Positions 1-8,601 of a stretch of 64,000 bases of DNA are shown piece by piece. The position numbers and the translations under genes were made by a program. Position 1 is the first letter of the stretch. Every line of letters begins with the position of its first letter. The notes under the pieces were generated by a model. That model saw only the letters and a program-made list of their open reading frames with translations. It did not search any database and was not told the DNA's origin. This DNA comes from Acidobacteriota bacterium (lineage in GTDB: Bacteria > Acidobacteriota > Vicinamibacteria > Vicinamibacterales > CAVVIG01). The DNA lies in the NCBI GenBank assembly GCA_020850715.1, contig JADZED010000035.1:1-64000 (forward strand). The letters run 5' to 3'.

Positions 1-108
1 CTCCTGGCGTCAGAGCTTCTGGTGGGCCGCCGTGAAACTCTGCTCTGAGGTACGGACATTTCGAGTGTTTTGTTTACCCGCCGAGCCGCAAACGCGCTTG
101 TACTGGGT
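1..108. other. no gene recognised at window edge
   Basis: I see no convincing coding frame or RNA here. It flanks the terminal inverted repeat of the MITE-like element that begins at 109. Confidence 0.5.
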
Positions 109-273
109 CTAGTGTCCCGTCACCGTGGATCGTGGCATACGTTCCGGGTGCGGCGCCCGGACGGCAGGGCGCGACGGCCGAGAATACCGTGAGCATACGA
201 GGGAGGAGCCACGCCGCCAGCCGGGATGCCCCGCCGGGGAATCGTGCCGCGAACCACGGTGACGGGACACTAG
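109..273. mobile_element. MITE-like element with 20-bp perfect terminal inverted repeats
   Basis: The ends CTAGTGTCCCGTCACCGTGG (109-128) and its exact reverse complement (254-273) are perfect inverted repeats. Allowing two mismatches they extend to 29 bp (109-137 and 245-273). Both outer ends are CTAG, which could be a palindromic target duplication. The 165-bp body has no credible transposase, so this looks like a non-autonomous element moved in trans by an unidentified transposase. The right end overlaps argD: the argD stop codon (complement of 270-272) lies inside the terminal repeat. Internal bases 211-235 nearly match (24 of 25) part of the dispersed repeat at 41344-41368. Confidence 0.75.
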
Positions 274-1484
274 CTCGCTCCCACCGCCGCCAGCGCCTGT
301 TCGAGGCGGTCCAGCGCCTGGTCGATCTCCTCTGCCGTGATGATGAGAGGCGGCAGCAGCCGGACGACGGTCTCGGCCGTCCGGTTGACGATCACGCCGC
401 GCGAGGCGGCCTCCGGCACGACCGGCGAGGCGTCCTTCGCGAGCGCGAGGCCCCACATCAGACCCGTGCCCCGCACCTCCTTGACGATCGGCTGCCGGGC
501 GGCCAGCGCGCGCAGCCGCGCCTCGAAGTGCGCGCCGACGCGGTTCACATGCGCCAGCACGCCGCCGTCGGTCAGCGCGTCGAGGAAGCAGATCGCCGCG
601 CGGCAGGCGAGCAGATTGCCGCCGTACGTGCTGCCGTGATCGCCGAACGCAATCGTGTCGGCGACCCGTTCGGAGACCAGCGCCGCTCCGACGGGCACGC
701 CGGCGCCGAGCGCCTTTCCGATCGCGATCAGATCCGGCTTCAGTCCGATGGCCGCGTGGTGGAACGGCCGGCCGGTCCGGCCGAGCCCGCACTGGACCTC
801 GTCGGCGATCATCAGCGCGCCGGTGCGTGCGCACGCATCGTTGATGGCGGCCGCGAAGGATGAGGTGAGCGGGCGTACGCCGCCTTCCCCCTGAATCGGC
901 TCCGCGATAATCGCCGCCGTCTTCGTGGAGACCGCGGCCGCCAGCGCGGCAGGATCGTTGGCGGCGACGAAGCGGACACCGGGCAGCAGCGGCTCGAACG
1001 GTGCACGGTAGTGTTCGTCGGAGGTCACCGACAGCGCCCCCATCGTGCGTCCGTGAAACGACTCCTCCAGTGCGACGACCTCGTGGCGCGGTTCGCCCCT
1101 TGTCGTCCAGTGCCGGCGCGCGAATTTCAGGCAGGCTTCGACCGCTTCGGTTCCGCTGTTGCAGAAGAACGCGCGCGGCAGCCCGGACAGGCGCGCCAAG
1201 CGCTCGGCCAGTTCGCCCTGGAGCGGGTGGAAGAACAGGTTGGACGTGTGCAGCAGCGTCGCCGCCTGCTCGGCAATCGCGCGGACCAGCGCGGGATGCG
1301 CGTGGCCGAGCGAGTTCACGCCGATGCCCGACAGCAGGTCGAGATACTCGCGCCCGTCGATGTCGTACAGGCGCACGCCGCTGCCGCGAACGAACGTGAT
1401 GGGCGCGCGCCGGTAAGTCTGCAGCACGTGCTTCGCTTCGCGCGCCCGGATGTCCTCTACCACCATCGCCATCTCCGCTCCCAT
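270..1484 (-). CDS. argD: acetylornithine aminotransferase
   Basis: This is a class-III PLP aminotransferase of 404 residues, a normal length for ArgD. It transfers an amino group from glutamate to N-acetylglutamate semialdehyde in arginine synthesis and can also serve lysine synthesis. Visible family blocks are the cofactor region NSGTEAVEACLKFARRHW, the aspartate-containing IADEVQCGLGRTG and the lysine segment LIAIGKALGAGVPVGAAL. It is the last gene of the minus-strand argC-argB-argD set, 40 nt after argB. The start could be the first Met or the internal Met (MAMVVED) 12 nt later. Its stop codon is provided by the inverted repeat of the 109-273 element, so the original C-terminus may have been altered slightly. 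Confidence 0.93.
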   Translation of the reverse strand: MGAEMAMVVEDIRAREAKHVLQTYRRAPITFVRGSGVRLYDIDGREYLDLLSGIGVNSLGHAHPALVRAIAEQAATLLHTSNLFFHPLQGELAERLARLSGLPRAFFCNSGTEAVEACLKFARRHWTTRGEPRHEVVALEESFHGRTMGALSVTSDEHYRAPFEPLLPGVRFVAANDPAALAAAVSTKTAAIIAEPIQGEGGVRPLTSSFAAAINDACARTGALMIADEVQCGLGRTGRPFHHAAIGLKPDLIAIGKALGAGVPVGAALVSERVADTIAFGDHGSTYGGNLLACRAAICFLDALTDGGVLAHVNRVGAHFEARLRALAARQPIVKEVRGTGLMWGLALAKDASPVVPEAASRGVIVNRTAETVVRLLPPLIITAEEIDQALDRLEQALAAVGAS

Positions 1485-1524
1485 CCTTTCAGCCGTCCGG
1501 CCGTGACGCCGGCGCCCGGGCCGC

Positions 1525-2361
1525 TCACCGACGCACTCCGTCCGCGGCCCGAATCAGCACGGTCGCTTTCGAGGGCGCCGCCTGCGTGGCCGCCTGCTCC
1601 AGCGCATCTCTGTCGCGGCCGTCGACGATCACCACATCGTCCACCCCCGCGGCAAGCGCGTGATCGCACGCCCGGAGCTTCGCGATCATGCCGGCCGTCG
1701 CCGTGCCGTCGTCGAGCAGTCCGCCGATGCCCGCCTGGTCCAGGGCGCCGATCGTTGCCCCTGAGGCGTCCAGCACGCCGGCCGTCGTGCCGGCGATGAC
1801 GAGACGCGAGGCGCCGAGCCGCGCGGCCAGGTGGCCCGCAAACGTGTCGGCGTTCACGTTGAACAAGCGTCCGTCCCGGCCGATGCCGATGCACGCGAGG
1901 ACCGGGACGAAGCCGCCGCTCACCAGCGTCCGCGGCAGCCGCATATCGGCCTGTTCGCTGGGCACGCCGACGCGGCCCAGATCGACCATCCGTCCGTCGG
2001 TGGTCCGATGCGGCGGTGCCGCGTCCGAGAGCCCGCAGTTCGCATCCGCGCCGGTCAGGCCCACCGCCGGCACGCCCGCATGGGTCAACGCCGCCACGAG
2101 CCGCGTATTCACAGTACCGACGAGCACCGCGACGACCACGTCGAGCGTCGCTGCGTCGGTGACGCGAACGCCGTCGATCTGCCGCTTCTCGATACCGGCG
2201 GCCTTCAGCGCGGCGTCGATCTCCTTGCCGCCGCCATGCACCAGGACCAATGGGATGGTGGCGGCGATGCGGGTGGCGACCTCCACGACGGACTGCAGCC
2301 GCGACCTGTCGTCGATCAGCTCCCCCCCCAGCTTCAGGACCAGGAGCCGGGCCTTCGTCAC
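1525..2361 (-). CDS. argB: acetylglutamate kinase
   Basis: This 278-residue amino-acid kinase phosphorylates N-acetylglutamate, the second step of arginine synthesis. The N-terminal nucleotide loop LVLKLGGELI and the LVHGGGKEID block are present, as is the NVNADTFAGHLA segment that precedes the C-terminal domain. The same frame stays open upstream, but the homology begins at a GTG (complement of 2359-2361) that overlaps the argC TGA as GTGA, so I take that as the start with translational coupling. The cyclic ArgB family is often feedback-inhibited by arginine; this cannot be read from the sequence. Confidence 0.93.
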   Translation of the reverse strand: MTKARLLVLKLGGELIDDRSRLQSVVEVATRIAATIPLVLVHGGGKEIDAALKAAGIEKRQIDGVRVTDAATLDVVVAVLVGTVNTRLVAALTHAGVPAVGLTGADANCGLSDAAPPHRTTDGRMVDLGRVGVPSEQADMRLPRTLVSGGFVPVLACIGIGRDGRLFNVNADTFAGHLAARLGASRLVIAGTTAGVLDASGATIGALDQAGIGGLLDDGTATAGMIAKLRACDHALAAGVDDVVIVDGRDRDALEQAATQAAPSKATVLIRAADGVRR

Positions 2362-3389
2362 AGCAGACCCGTGGTCTCGTCGGCGCCGAGCATGACGTTC
2401 ATGTTCTGCACGGCCTGGCCCGACGCACCCTTCAGCAGATTGTCGAGAACCGACACCAGGATCGCGCGGCCGGAGGGGTCGACGCGCCAGCCGATATCGC
2501 AGAAGTTCGTGTACGCGACGTGCTTGATTTCGGGCAGCGCCTGGCCGACCAGCCGGACAAATGGCGCGCCGGCGTAGGCGCGCTCGTACACGGCGGCGAG
2601 CGTCTCTTCGGTCGCGCCGGCCGCGAGACGCACATAGATCGTCGAGAAGATGCCGCGGTCGAGCGGCACCAGGTGCGGCGTGAACGTCACCGGTGCGCCG
2701 AGCACCTGCTCGATCTCGGTCCCATGCCGATGGTTGAAGACCCCGTACGCGCCCATGCTGCCGTGGACCTCGGAGAAGTGCGTCCGCTCGGACGGCGTCT
2801 TGCCGGCACCCGAGACGCCAGACTTGGCATCGACGATGATGTCGGCGCCCGCCGCGAGCAGGCCTGCGCTGCGCAGGGGCGCCAGCGCGAGCAGCGCCGC
2901 GGTCGGGTAGCAGCCTGGATTGGCGACCAGCCGCGCGGTGCGGACGGTGTCGCGCTCGAGCTCGGTCAGGCCGTACGCCAGCCCCTCGGGCAGACGGCCG
3001 GTCTCCGGGTACCAGCGGGCGCGCTGGCCATCGTCGCGCAGCCTGAACGCACCCGAGAGATCGATCACGCGCGCGCCGGCCTCGAGCAGCGGTGGCGCCA
3101 GCTTCGCCGCTGCCGCGTCGGGCAGCGCCAGGAAGACGAGATCCGCCGCGCGGAGCGCGCCGGGATCGAGCGGCGTGATCACGCCGCGCCAGATGCCCGC
3201 GAGCGCCGGCAGGCTGCGGTTCGCGGTGGCCGGGCCCGACGAGGTGGCGGCCGCGATCGTCACCCCGGGGTGGCGCGCGAGCAGGCGGAGCAGTTCCTGC
3301 CCCGTGTAGCCGGTCGCGCCGGCGACCGCCACGCGCGCGGCCGCTGTCCGCTGCCCGTCCGCCGAGGTGGGCTGCACGACTGTATGCAT
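2358..3389 (-). CDS. argC: N-acetyl-gamma-glutamyl-phosphate reductase
   Basis: This 343-residue protein reduces acetylglutamyl phosphate with NADPH, the third step of arginine synthesis. It has the Rossmann loop VAVAGATGYTGQELLRLL near the N-terminus and the catalytic cysteine in VANPGCYPTAALL. It is the first gene of the minus-strand argCBD set, divergent from argR, with a 74-bp gap between the start codons. A TATAAA box on the minus strand (complement of 3401-3406) lies only 11 nt before the ATG, with no Shine-Dalgarno sequence, so the message may be nearly leaderless. Repression by ArgR is expected from family knowledge and position. Confidence 0.94.
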   Translation of the reverse strand: MHTVVQPTSADGQRTAAARVAVAGATGYTGQELLRLLARHPGVTIAAATSSGPATANRSLPALAGIWRGVITPLDPGALRAADLVFLALPDAAAAKLAPPLLEAGARVIDLSGAFRLRDDGQRARWYPETGRLPEGLAYGLTELERDTVRTARLVANPGCYPTAALLALAPLRSAGLLAAGADIIVDAKSGVSGAGKTPSERTHFSEVHGSMGAYGVFNHRHGTEIEQVLGAPVTFTPHLVPLDRGIFSTIYVRLAAGATEETLAAVYERAYAGAPFVRLVGQALPEIKHVAYTNFCDIGWRVDPSGRAILVSVLDNLLKGASGQAVQNMNVMLGADETTGLL

Positions 3390-3463
3390 GAAGAGGAATA
3401 TTTATACACAGAAGTCGCGCCGGCGCAAGACAATTCGATGTATAATCACGCATTCACACGGGC
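3381..3463. promoter_or_regulatory. divergent argC/argR promoter region with possible ARG-box half sites
   Basis: A perfect TATAAT lies at 3441-3446, 17 nt before the argR ATG, and a minus-strand TATAAA lies at the complement of 3401-3406 before argC. The AT-rich stretches TGCATGAAGAGGAATATTTA (3385-3404) and TGTATAATCACGCATTCA (3439-3456) loosely resemble ARG-box halves (TGNATWW...WWATNCA) and overlap the promoters. Autoregulation and argC repression by ArgR are inferred. No strong -35 box is obvious for either promoter. Confidence 0.55.
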
Positions 3464-3916
3464 ATGAAAGCGCGTCGCCAATCGGTGCTCCTCGACCTGA
3501 TCGACCACGATCCCCTGCACAGCCAGGAGGCGCTGCGCCGCCGGCTGCGGCAGCGCGGCTTCCACGCCACCCAGGCGACCATCTCCCGCGACATCGCCGA
3601 GCTCGGGCTCGTCAAGCGGGCGGGCGACGGGGCCTACCAGAGGTCGGGTGTCGAGGCAACCGATCCGCAGACCGCCCGCACCGCCCTCGAGCGGGCCGCC
3701 GCGGAGTTCCTGCGGCGGGTCGACCAGGTCCAGCAGCTCGTCGTCGTCCGCACCGGCATCGGCCAGGCGCAGCCGCTGGCGATCGCGATCGATCGGGCGC
3801 AGCTGCCCGAAGTCGTCGGCACCCTCGCCGGCGACGACACCATTCTGATCATCGCGCGGGGGGCGGCGCGCGCCGGAGCGCTGGTGCGGACGCTCCGGCG
3901 GTTCGCCGGCCGCTGA
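3464..3916 (+). CDS. argR: arginine repressor ArgR
   Basis: This is a 150-residue ArgR-family regulator. The N-terminal winged helix covers about residues 1-70, with the recognition segment FHATQATISRDIAELGLVK. The C-terminal hexamerisation and arginine-binding domain contains VRTGIGQAQPLAIAIDRA and a GDDTILIIA block. It is first in the plus-strand set argR-argG-argH and faces argC. The argG frame continues directly after its TGA with only a few codons between, which suggests coupled translation. Confidence 0.93.
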   Translation: MKARRQSVLLDLIDHDPLHSQEALRRRLRQRGFHATQATISRDIAELGLVKRAGDGAYQRSGVEATDPQTARTALERAAAEFLRRVDQVQQLVVVRTGIGQAQPLAIAIDRAQLPEVVGTLAGDDTILIIARGAARAGALVRTLRRFAGR

Positions 3917-3931
3917 GCAGGGGAGACCGCC

Positions 3932-5161
3932 ACGTCCACCACGCCGCGCATCGTCCTCGCCTACGACGGCGGCCCAGGCACGCCGGCCGCGATTCCGTGG
4001 CTCCGCGAACGCTACGGTGCCGAGGTCGCGACGGTCACGCTGGACCTCGGCCGGGGCGAGGAGCTCGAGGCCGTACGCGACCGTGCGCTCGCCGCCGGCG
4101 CCTCCCGCGCGCACGTGCTGGACGCTCGCGAGGAACTCGCGCACGACTTCATCATGCCGGCCTTGCAGGCCGGCGCCATGTACCCGGATCGGTTGTCGCT
4201 GGCGACGGCCCTCGGCCGCCCGCTGCTGGCGCGCAAGATGGTCGAAATCGCCGAAATCGAGCAGGCCGGCGCCGTCGCCCACCTCTGCGCGAACGAGGGG
4301 AAGGAGGCCGTGCGGCTCGAGCGCGCCGTGCGGGCGCTCGCTCCCTCGCTCGCGGTGCTCGCGCCCTCCCGCGAGGTGCAGACGATGGATGCCGGCGCGC
4401 CCGCGCGCGCGACAGCCGATCGCCGGCCAACCACGGCGTCCGCCAAAGGCCGCTTCGGCATCCACGACAATCTCCGGGGGCGATCCATCGGATGCGGGTC
4501 GCCCGAGGATCCGCGGGCCGAGCCGCCGGAGAACGTCTGCCGGCTGACGCGGCATCCCATGCGCGCGCCCGACGAGCCGGCCTGCGTGGAGCTCTCGTTC
4601 GAGCGCGGCGCGCCGACCTCCATCAACGGCATCGCCATGCCGATCGTCGAATTGATCACGAGTCTCGGAACCATCGCCGGGGCGCACGGCGTCGGCTGTA
4701 TCGACATGGGGAAGCACCGCGTTCTCGGCATCGAGCCGCGCGAGATCCACGAAGCGCCGGCCACGGTGCTGCTGCACGCGGCCCACCAGGCGCTGCAGAA
4801 GCTCGTCGTGCCGCCCGACCTCGAACGCTTCTCGCGCACCGTCAGCCTGCAGTATGCCGACCTCATCGACAACGGGCTCTGGTTCACGCCTCTGCGCGAA
4901 GCACTCGACGCGTTCGTCGGCAGGGTGCAGCACCGCGTGTCGGGGACGATCCGCATGACGCTGTTCAAGGGGGACTGCCGCGTCGTCGAATGCAGGTCGC
5001 CTCACGCGTTGTACGATCAGGGATCCGCCCCCTGCGGGGACGGCGGGACGATCGACCGCCCGGCGGCAGCCGGTTTCGCGAAGTTCGGGGGGCTTCCTGT
5101 GGAACTCTCGGCACCCAAATCACCTGCGCGGCGCAGGCGTCCGGCGGCGGCCCGGGCATGA
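3932..5161 (+). CDS. argG: argininosuccinate synthase-like protein with degenerate active site and no canonical start
   Basis: The roughly 409-residue frame is colinear with argininosuccinate synthase (about 400 residues). ALGRPLLARKMVEIAEIEQA, LITSLGTIAGAHGVG, SLQYADLIDNGLWFTPLREA and LYDQ are clear family blocks. The catalytic motifs are changed. The PP-loop AYSGGLDTS reads AYDGGPGTP, the ATGKGNDQVR motif reads CANEGKEAVR, and the segment between them and the second substrate block is shortened and rewritten. No ATG, GTG or TTG exists between the argR stop and the start of homology. The only candidate is an ACG at 3932 placed 6 nt after GGGGAG; the first in-frame GTG is at 4115 and would remove the PP-loop. 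It overlaps argH by ATGA. It is either an inactive paralogue or a missense-decayed gene; a functional enzyme seems unlikely. Confidence 0.72.
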   Translation, partial: TSTTPRIVLAYDGGPGTPAAIPWLRERYGAEVATVTLDLGRGEELEAVRDRALAAGASRAHVLDAREELAHDFIMPALQAGAMYPDRLSLATALGRPLLARKMVEIAEIEQAGAVAHLCANEGKEAVRLERAVRALAPSLAVLAPSREVQTMDAGAPARATADRRPTTASAKGRFGIHDNLRGRSIGCGSPEDPRAEPPENVCRLTRHPMRAPDEPACVELSFERGAPTSINGIAMPIVELITSLGTIAGAHGVGCIDMGKHRVLGIEPREIHEAPATVLLHAAHQALQKLVVPPDLERFSRTVSLQYADLIDNGLWFTPLREALDAFVGRVQHRVSGTIRMTLFKGDCRVVECRSPHALYDQGSAPCGDGGTIDRPAAAGFAKFGGLPVELSAPKSPARRRRPAAARA

Positions 5162-6540
5162 CGACGCTCTGGTCGGGACGGTTCGCCGCGGCGCCCGATG
5201 CGGCGACGCTGGAATGGGGCTCGTCGTTCGGCTTCGACCGGCGGCTGTTCGAGGACGACGTCGCGGGCAGCCTCGCGTGGGCGCGCGCGCTGGCGCGCGC
5301 CGGCGTGCTGCCGCCCGGCGAAGCGCAGGCCATCGAACGCACCCTGACTGCGATCCTGCAGGAGGGACGGGCGAATCCGGGGTTCGTCGAGGGCCCCGAC
5401 GAGGACGTTCACAGTTTCGTGGAGCGGATCCTGGTCGAGCGCCTGGGCGATGCGGGTCGCCGGCTCCATACCGGCCGTTCGCGCAACGAGCAGGTCTCGG
5501 TCGACCTCCGCCTGTACTTGCGCCGCCGGATTCCGGCGCTCCAGGCAGCCATTGTCCGTGTGATTGGCGCGCTCGCCGGACAGGCCGGCTCCGCTGGCGA
5601 CGCGCTGATGCCGGCATTCACGCATTTCCGCCCCGCGCAGCCCGTGCTGGTCGCCCACTTCTTCCTCGCCCACGCGGCACCACTGCGGCGCGATTTCGAT
5701 CGGCTGGCGCGCGCGCGCGACGAGGCCGACGCGCTGCCGCTCGGCTCAGGCGCCATCGCCGGTACCAGCTATCCGATCGACGTGCACGCGCTGGCGCGCG
5801 ACCTGGGATTCACCCGCATCGCGGCCAACAGCATCGATGCCTCTTCGGACCGCGACTTCGCCGCGACCTTTCTGTATGCCGTCACGCTGGCGATGGTGCA
5901 CCTGAGCCGGATGAGCGAGGACCTGATCATCCTCTGCGGCGACGAGTACCGCTTCTTCGAGCTCTCCGATGCGCTCAGCACCGGCAGCAGCATGATGCCG
6001 CAAAAGAAGAACCCGGATCCTCTGGAGCTGGTGCGCGGCAAGTCGGGGCGCGCCCTTGGCCACCTCGTCGGCCTGCTCGCGGCCCTGAAAGGGCTGCCCA
6101 GCGGGTACAACAAGGATCTGCAGGAGGACAAGCCGGCCGTATTCGATGCGGAAGACACGCTTGCAGGATGCCTCTCGATCGCCGCGTCGGTCGTCGCCGG
6201 GCTGACCTTGAACCGGAGCCGCGCCCAGGCGGCGGCATCGGGCATGCTGCTCGCCACTGACGTCGCCGATTATCTGGTCGGACGCGGCGTGCCGTTCAGG
6301 CGCGCGCACGAGATCGTCGGGGCGCTGGTCCACAGGCTCGTCGCCGAAGGCCGCGAGTTCACCGCGCTCACCCCGGCGGAGTGGCGGCAGGCCAGCGAGT
6401 TGTTCGGGGCCGACGTGGTCGAGCGGATCACGCCGCGCGCCTCGGTCGACGCCAAACAGACGCCTCAGTCGACCTCGCCCGGCGCCGTGGCGGCGGCGCT
6501 GCGCGACATCTCGGCGTGGGCTGCGGCGGCCGGCAGCTAG
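5158..6540 (+). CDS. argH: argininosuccinate lyase
   Basis: This is a 460-residue member of the fumarase/aspartase superfamily that splits argininosuccinate into arginine and fumarate. It keeps the three conserved regions: HTGRSRNEQVSVDLRLYLRR, the THFRPAQPV segment, and the signature GSSMMPQKKNPDPLE with the mobile catalytic serine loop. N-terminal WSGRF is typical. The ATG overlaps the argG TGA, so it is translationally coupled. The enzyme looks fully functional, in contrast to the degenerate argG before it. Confidence 0.95.
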   Translation: MTTLWSGRFAAAPDAATLEWGSSFGFDRRLFEDDVAGSLAWARALARAGVLPPGEAQAIERTLTAILQEGRANPGFVEGPDEDVHSFVERILVERLGDAGRRLHTGRSRNEQVSVDLRLYLRRRIPALQAAIVRVIGALAGQAGSAGDALMPAFTHFRPAQPVLVAHFFLAHAAPLRRDFDRLARARDEADALPLGSGAIAGTSYPIDVHALARDLGFTRIAANSIDASSDRDFAATFLYAVTLAMVHLSRMSEDLIILCGDEYRFFELSDALSTGSSMMPQKKNPDPLELVRGKSGRALGHLVGLLAALKGLPSGYNKDLQEDKPAVFDAEDTLAGCLSIAASVVAGLTLNRSRAQAAASGMLLATDVADYLVGRGVPFRRAHEIVGALVHRLVAEGREFTALTPAEWRQASELFGADVVERITPRASVDAKQTPQSTSPGAVAAALRDISAWAAAAGS

Positions 6541-6562
6541 CCAGACGGTCCGGTCGCCGCGC

Positions 6563-6592
6563 TTGCCACGCGGAAAGCGCCTCTGTTAAGAT
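6563..6592 (+). promoter_or_regulatory. sigma70-like promoter TTGCCA-N18-TAAGAT
   Basis: TTGCCA (6563-6568) and TAAGAT (6587-6592) are separated by 18 bp and lie about 60 bp before the gene at 6652. It is one of the few places in the window where both promoter boxes are recognisable. Confidence 0.5.
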
Positions 6593-6651
6593 CAGGGCCG
6601 CCTTTCGCATTCTTTTCCCCGCCCCTGGTTCCTTCGGGAGACTTGCTAGAG

Positions 6652-7401
6652 ATGCAGCGCCAGCTTCGGCTTGGTGACATTCTGGACGATTACTGTCCGC
6701 GAGAACGACGGGTCACGAACCACGCGATCGTGGCGATGCTGGGTTCCGACGTCAAGCAGACGCGCTGCACGACGTGCGACGCCGAGCACGAGTACAAGCA
6801 GGCGAGAGTGCCCCGCCAGCGGCGGAAGGCCGACAGCCCCGCCTCGCTCCAGGCGGCGGTTCTGCGCAGCGGACCGACCCGTCTGGTTCACCACGGCGAC
6901 GTGCCGAGGGACGACGCGGCGGCGGAGGCCGCCGAGGGTGAGGCAGGGCGGGACGAGGCGAGCGATCAGCGCGCGCCGGTCGAGAGCCGCGGCGGTGCGA
7001 TGTCCGACGCGAGGCGCGACAGCGCCCGGGCCGGCGACCTGGGCGGCGCCGATCTCGATGCGGCAGGGCCGGCTGAGAACCTCGAGAACCAAGGTGCGCA
7101 CGAAGTGGAAGAGGGCCCCGTGCACCGGCCGCTCATCCGCGCATCGCTGCCGCGGCCCGAGGGCACGCCGCCGCCGCCGCGGCCTGGTCCCGATTTCACG
7201 ATCCGGCAGCCGGGCCGGCCGCCGAATCGATTCCGCGGACGGCATCAGCGTGGGGGGCAGGTGTTCGGTCAGGGACGCGGCAACGGCAGCTTCGGCGGCG
7301 GATCGCGGGGCGGCGGCCGGCATGGCAGCCCCCGTCCGCAAGGCGGCGAACCATCGCGCTTCACCCGGCAGCACGGAGACGGGCGCAAGCGCTCCAAGTA
7401 G
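6652..7401 (+). CDS. conserved protein with N-terminal Cys motif and RGG-rich tail
   Basis: I cannot assign a function to this 249-residue protein. The N-terminal 50 residues look like a compact domain (LGDILDDYCPRERR, then MLGSDVKQTRCTTCDAEHEY) with Cys15, Cys39, Cys42 and His46 that could bind zinc. The rest is disordered: an acidic and Ala-rich middle, a Pro-rich stretch and a Gly/Arg-rich C-terminus with repeated GGGSRGGG-like motifs, as in some RNA-binding proteins. The chosen ATG at 6652 follows a GGGAGA ribosome site. The upstream TTG at 6643 is less likely. A possible role in nucleic-acid binding is inferred only from composition. Confidence 0.7.
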   Translation: MQRQLRLGDILDDYCPRERRVTNHAIVAMLGSDVKQTRCTTCDAEHEYKQARVPRQRRKADSPASLQAAVLRSGPTRLVHHGDVPRDDAAAEAAEGEAGRDEASDQRAPVESRGGAMSDARRDSARAGDLGGADLDAAGPAENLENQGAHEVEEGPVHRPLIRASLPRPEGTPPPPRPGPDFTIRQPGRPPNRFRGRHQRGGQVFGQGRGNGSFGGGSRGGGRHGSPRPQGGEPSRFTRQHGDGRKRSK

Positions 7402-7440
7402 CCCGCCACACGCCGCGCACGCTACACTCACACCACTCAC

Positions 7441-8214
7441 ATGGGCGATCTCTCTGGAAGGCACGGCCTGATCGTTGGTGTCGCCAACAAGCGCTCGATC
7501 GCCTGGGCGATCGCTCAGGCGGCGGCGGCCTCGGGCGCGCGGCTGGCGCTCACCTACCCGAACGACCGGCTGGAAGAGAATGTCCGCGAACTGGCGGCGG
7601 CGATCGATGATCCGCTGATCCTGCCGTGCGACGTCACGCGCGACGAGCAGATCGCGGACCTCGCCTCCACGCTCGATCGCGAATTCGGCGGCCTCGACTT
7701 CGTGCTTCACGGTGCAGCCTACGCGCCGTCTGCCGAGCTGAGCCGTCCCTTCGTGGAGACTTCGCGCGAGGGCTTCCGTCTGGCCCTCGACGTGAGCGCG
7801 TATTCGCTCATCGGTCTTGCGCGCGCCGTGGCGCCGCTCATGGAGAAGCGCGGCGGCGGCAGCATCGTGACGCTCACCTACCTTGGCAGCGAGCGTGTGT
7901 TTCCGAACTACAACGTGATGGGGGTGGCCAAGGCGGCGCTCGAAGCCTCGGTCCGCTATCTCGCCGCCGATCTGGGCGGGCGCGCCATCCGCGTCAATGC
8001 GGTCTCGGCCGGTCCGCTCAAGACGCTGGCGGCCGCCGGCATCTCGGGATTCTCCAGCATCCTGCAGGTCTATCGCGAGCGTGCCCCGCTCAGGCGGAAT
8101 GTCGATCTCGCCGAGGTCGCCGACGCCGCCATCTTCCTGCTCGGCCCGGCATCACGCGGCGTGACCGGCGAGGTCCTCATGGTCGACGCCGGCTTCCACG
8201 TCAGTGGCATCTAA
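7441..8214 (+). CDS. fabI: enoyl-[acyl-carrier-protein] reductase (NADH)
   Basis: This 257-residue short-chain dehydrogenase carries out the last reduction of each fatty-acid elongation round. It has the atypical FabI nucleotide motif GVANKRSIAWAIAQAAA near residue 13, the catalytic Tyr-x6-Lys (NYNVMGVAKAALEASVRYLA), RVNAVSAGPLKTLAA, and the C-terminal LLGPASRGVTGEVLMVDAGF. These distinguish FabI from FabG. A TACACT box at 7423-7428 lies 12 nt before the ATG, so the transcript may be nearly leaderless. The stop overlaps the next start as TAATG. Confidence 0.95.
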   Translation: MGDLSGRHGLIVGVANKRSIAWAIAQAAAASGARLALTYPNDRLEENVRELAAAIDDPLILPCDVTRDEQIADLASTLDREFGGLDFVLHGAAYAPSAELSRPFVETSREGFRLALDVSAYSLIGLARAVAPLMEKRGGGSIVTLTYLGSERVFPNYNVMGVAKAALEASVRYLAADLGGRAIRVNAVSAGPLKTLAAAGISGFSSILQVYRERAPLRRNVDLAEVADAAIFLLGPASRGVTGEVLMVDAGFHVSGI

Positions 8215-8585
8215 TGTCCCGGACCACCGATTCGCGACACAATCGGCGCGCGGCGTATCACGGCTGGCGATGCTGCAGCGCGCTGTGCCCCTTGCTGCTC
8301 GGCGCCTGTCTGGCGCTCGCGGCCTGCGCGGGCACCGGCGAGATTCGTCCTCAGGGGGCCCGCTCCGGCCCGATGGACGATGCGACGATCACCGTCCGGG
8401 TGAAAGCCGTGCTGCTCAACGATCCACAAGTGGCCGCCGGCGGCATCGACGTCGCGACGTCAGCCGGCGTCGTGACGATCTCGGGCACGGTGAGGTCGGC
8501 CGGCGACGAGGCGCGGGCGATCGAGCTGGCGCGAGGCGTGGCCGGCGTTCTCGACGTCAAGTCGTCGCTGCGGATCGCGCCCTGA
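8214..8585 (+). CDS. BON-domain lipoprotein
   Basis: This 123-residue protein has a basic N-terminus, a hydrophobic segment and a lipobox LALAAC, so it should be lipid-anchored in the envelope. The mature part is one BON domain (DDATITVRVKAVLLNDP, then VVTISGTVRSAGDEARAIEL and GVLDVKSSL), the OsmY-type fold associated with phospholipid binding and osmotic stress. Its ATG shares one base with the fabI stop, so it is probably cotranscribed with fabI. The exact ligand is unknown. Confidence 0.85.
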   Translation: MSRTTDSRHNRRAAYHGWRCCSALCPLLLGACLALAACAGTGEIRPQGARSGPMDDATITVRVKAVLLNDPQVAAGGIDVATSAGVVTISGTVRSAGDEARAIELARGVAGVLDVKSSLRIAP

Positions 8586-8601
8586 CCTTCGGGCGGAGCC
8601 G

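Noticed and set aside
1688-2577. Plus-strand frames opposite argB and argC
   Set aside because: They are shadow frames; argB and argC are clear on the minus strand.
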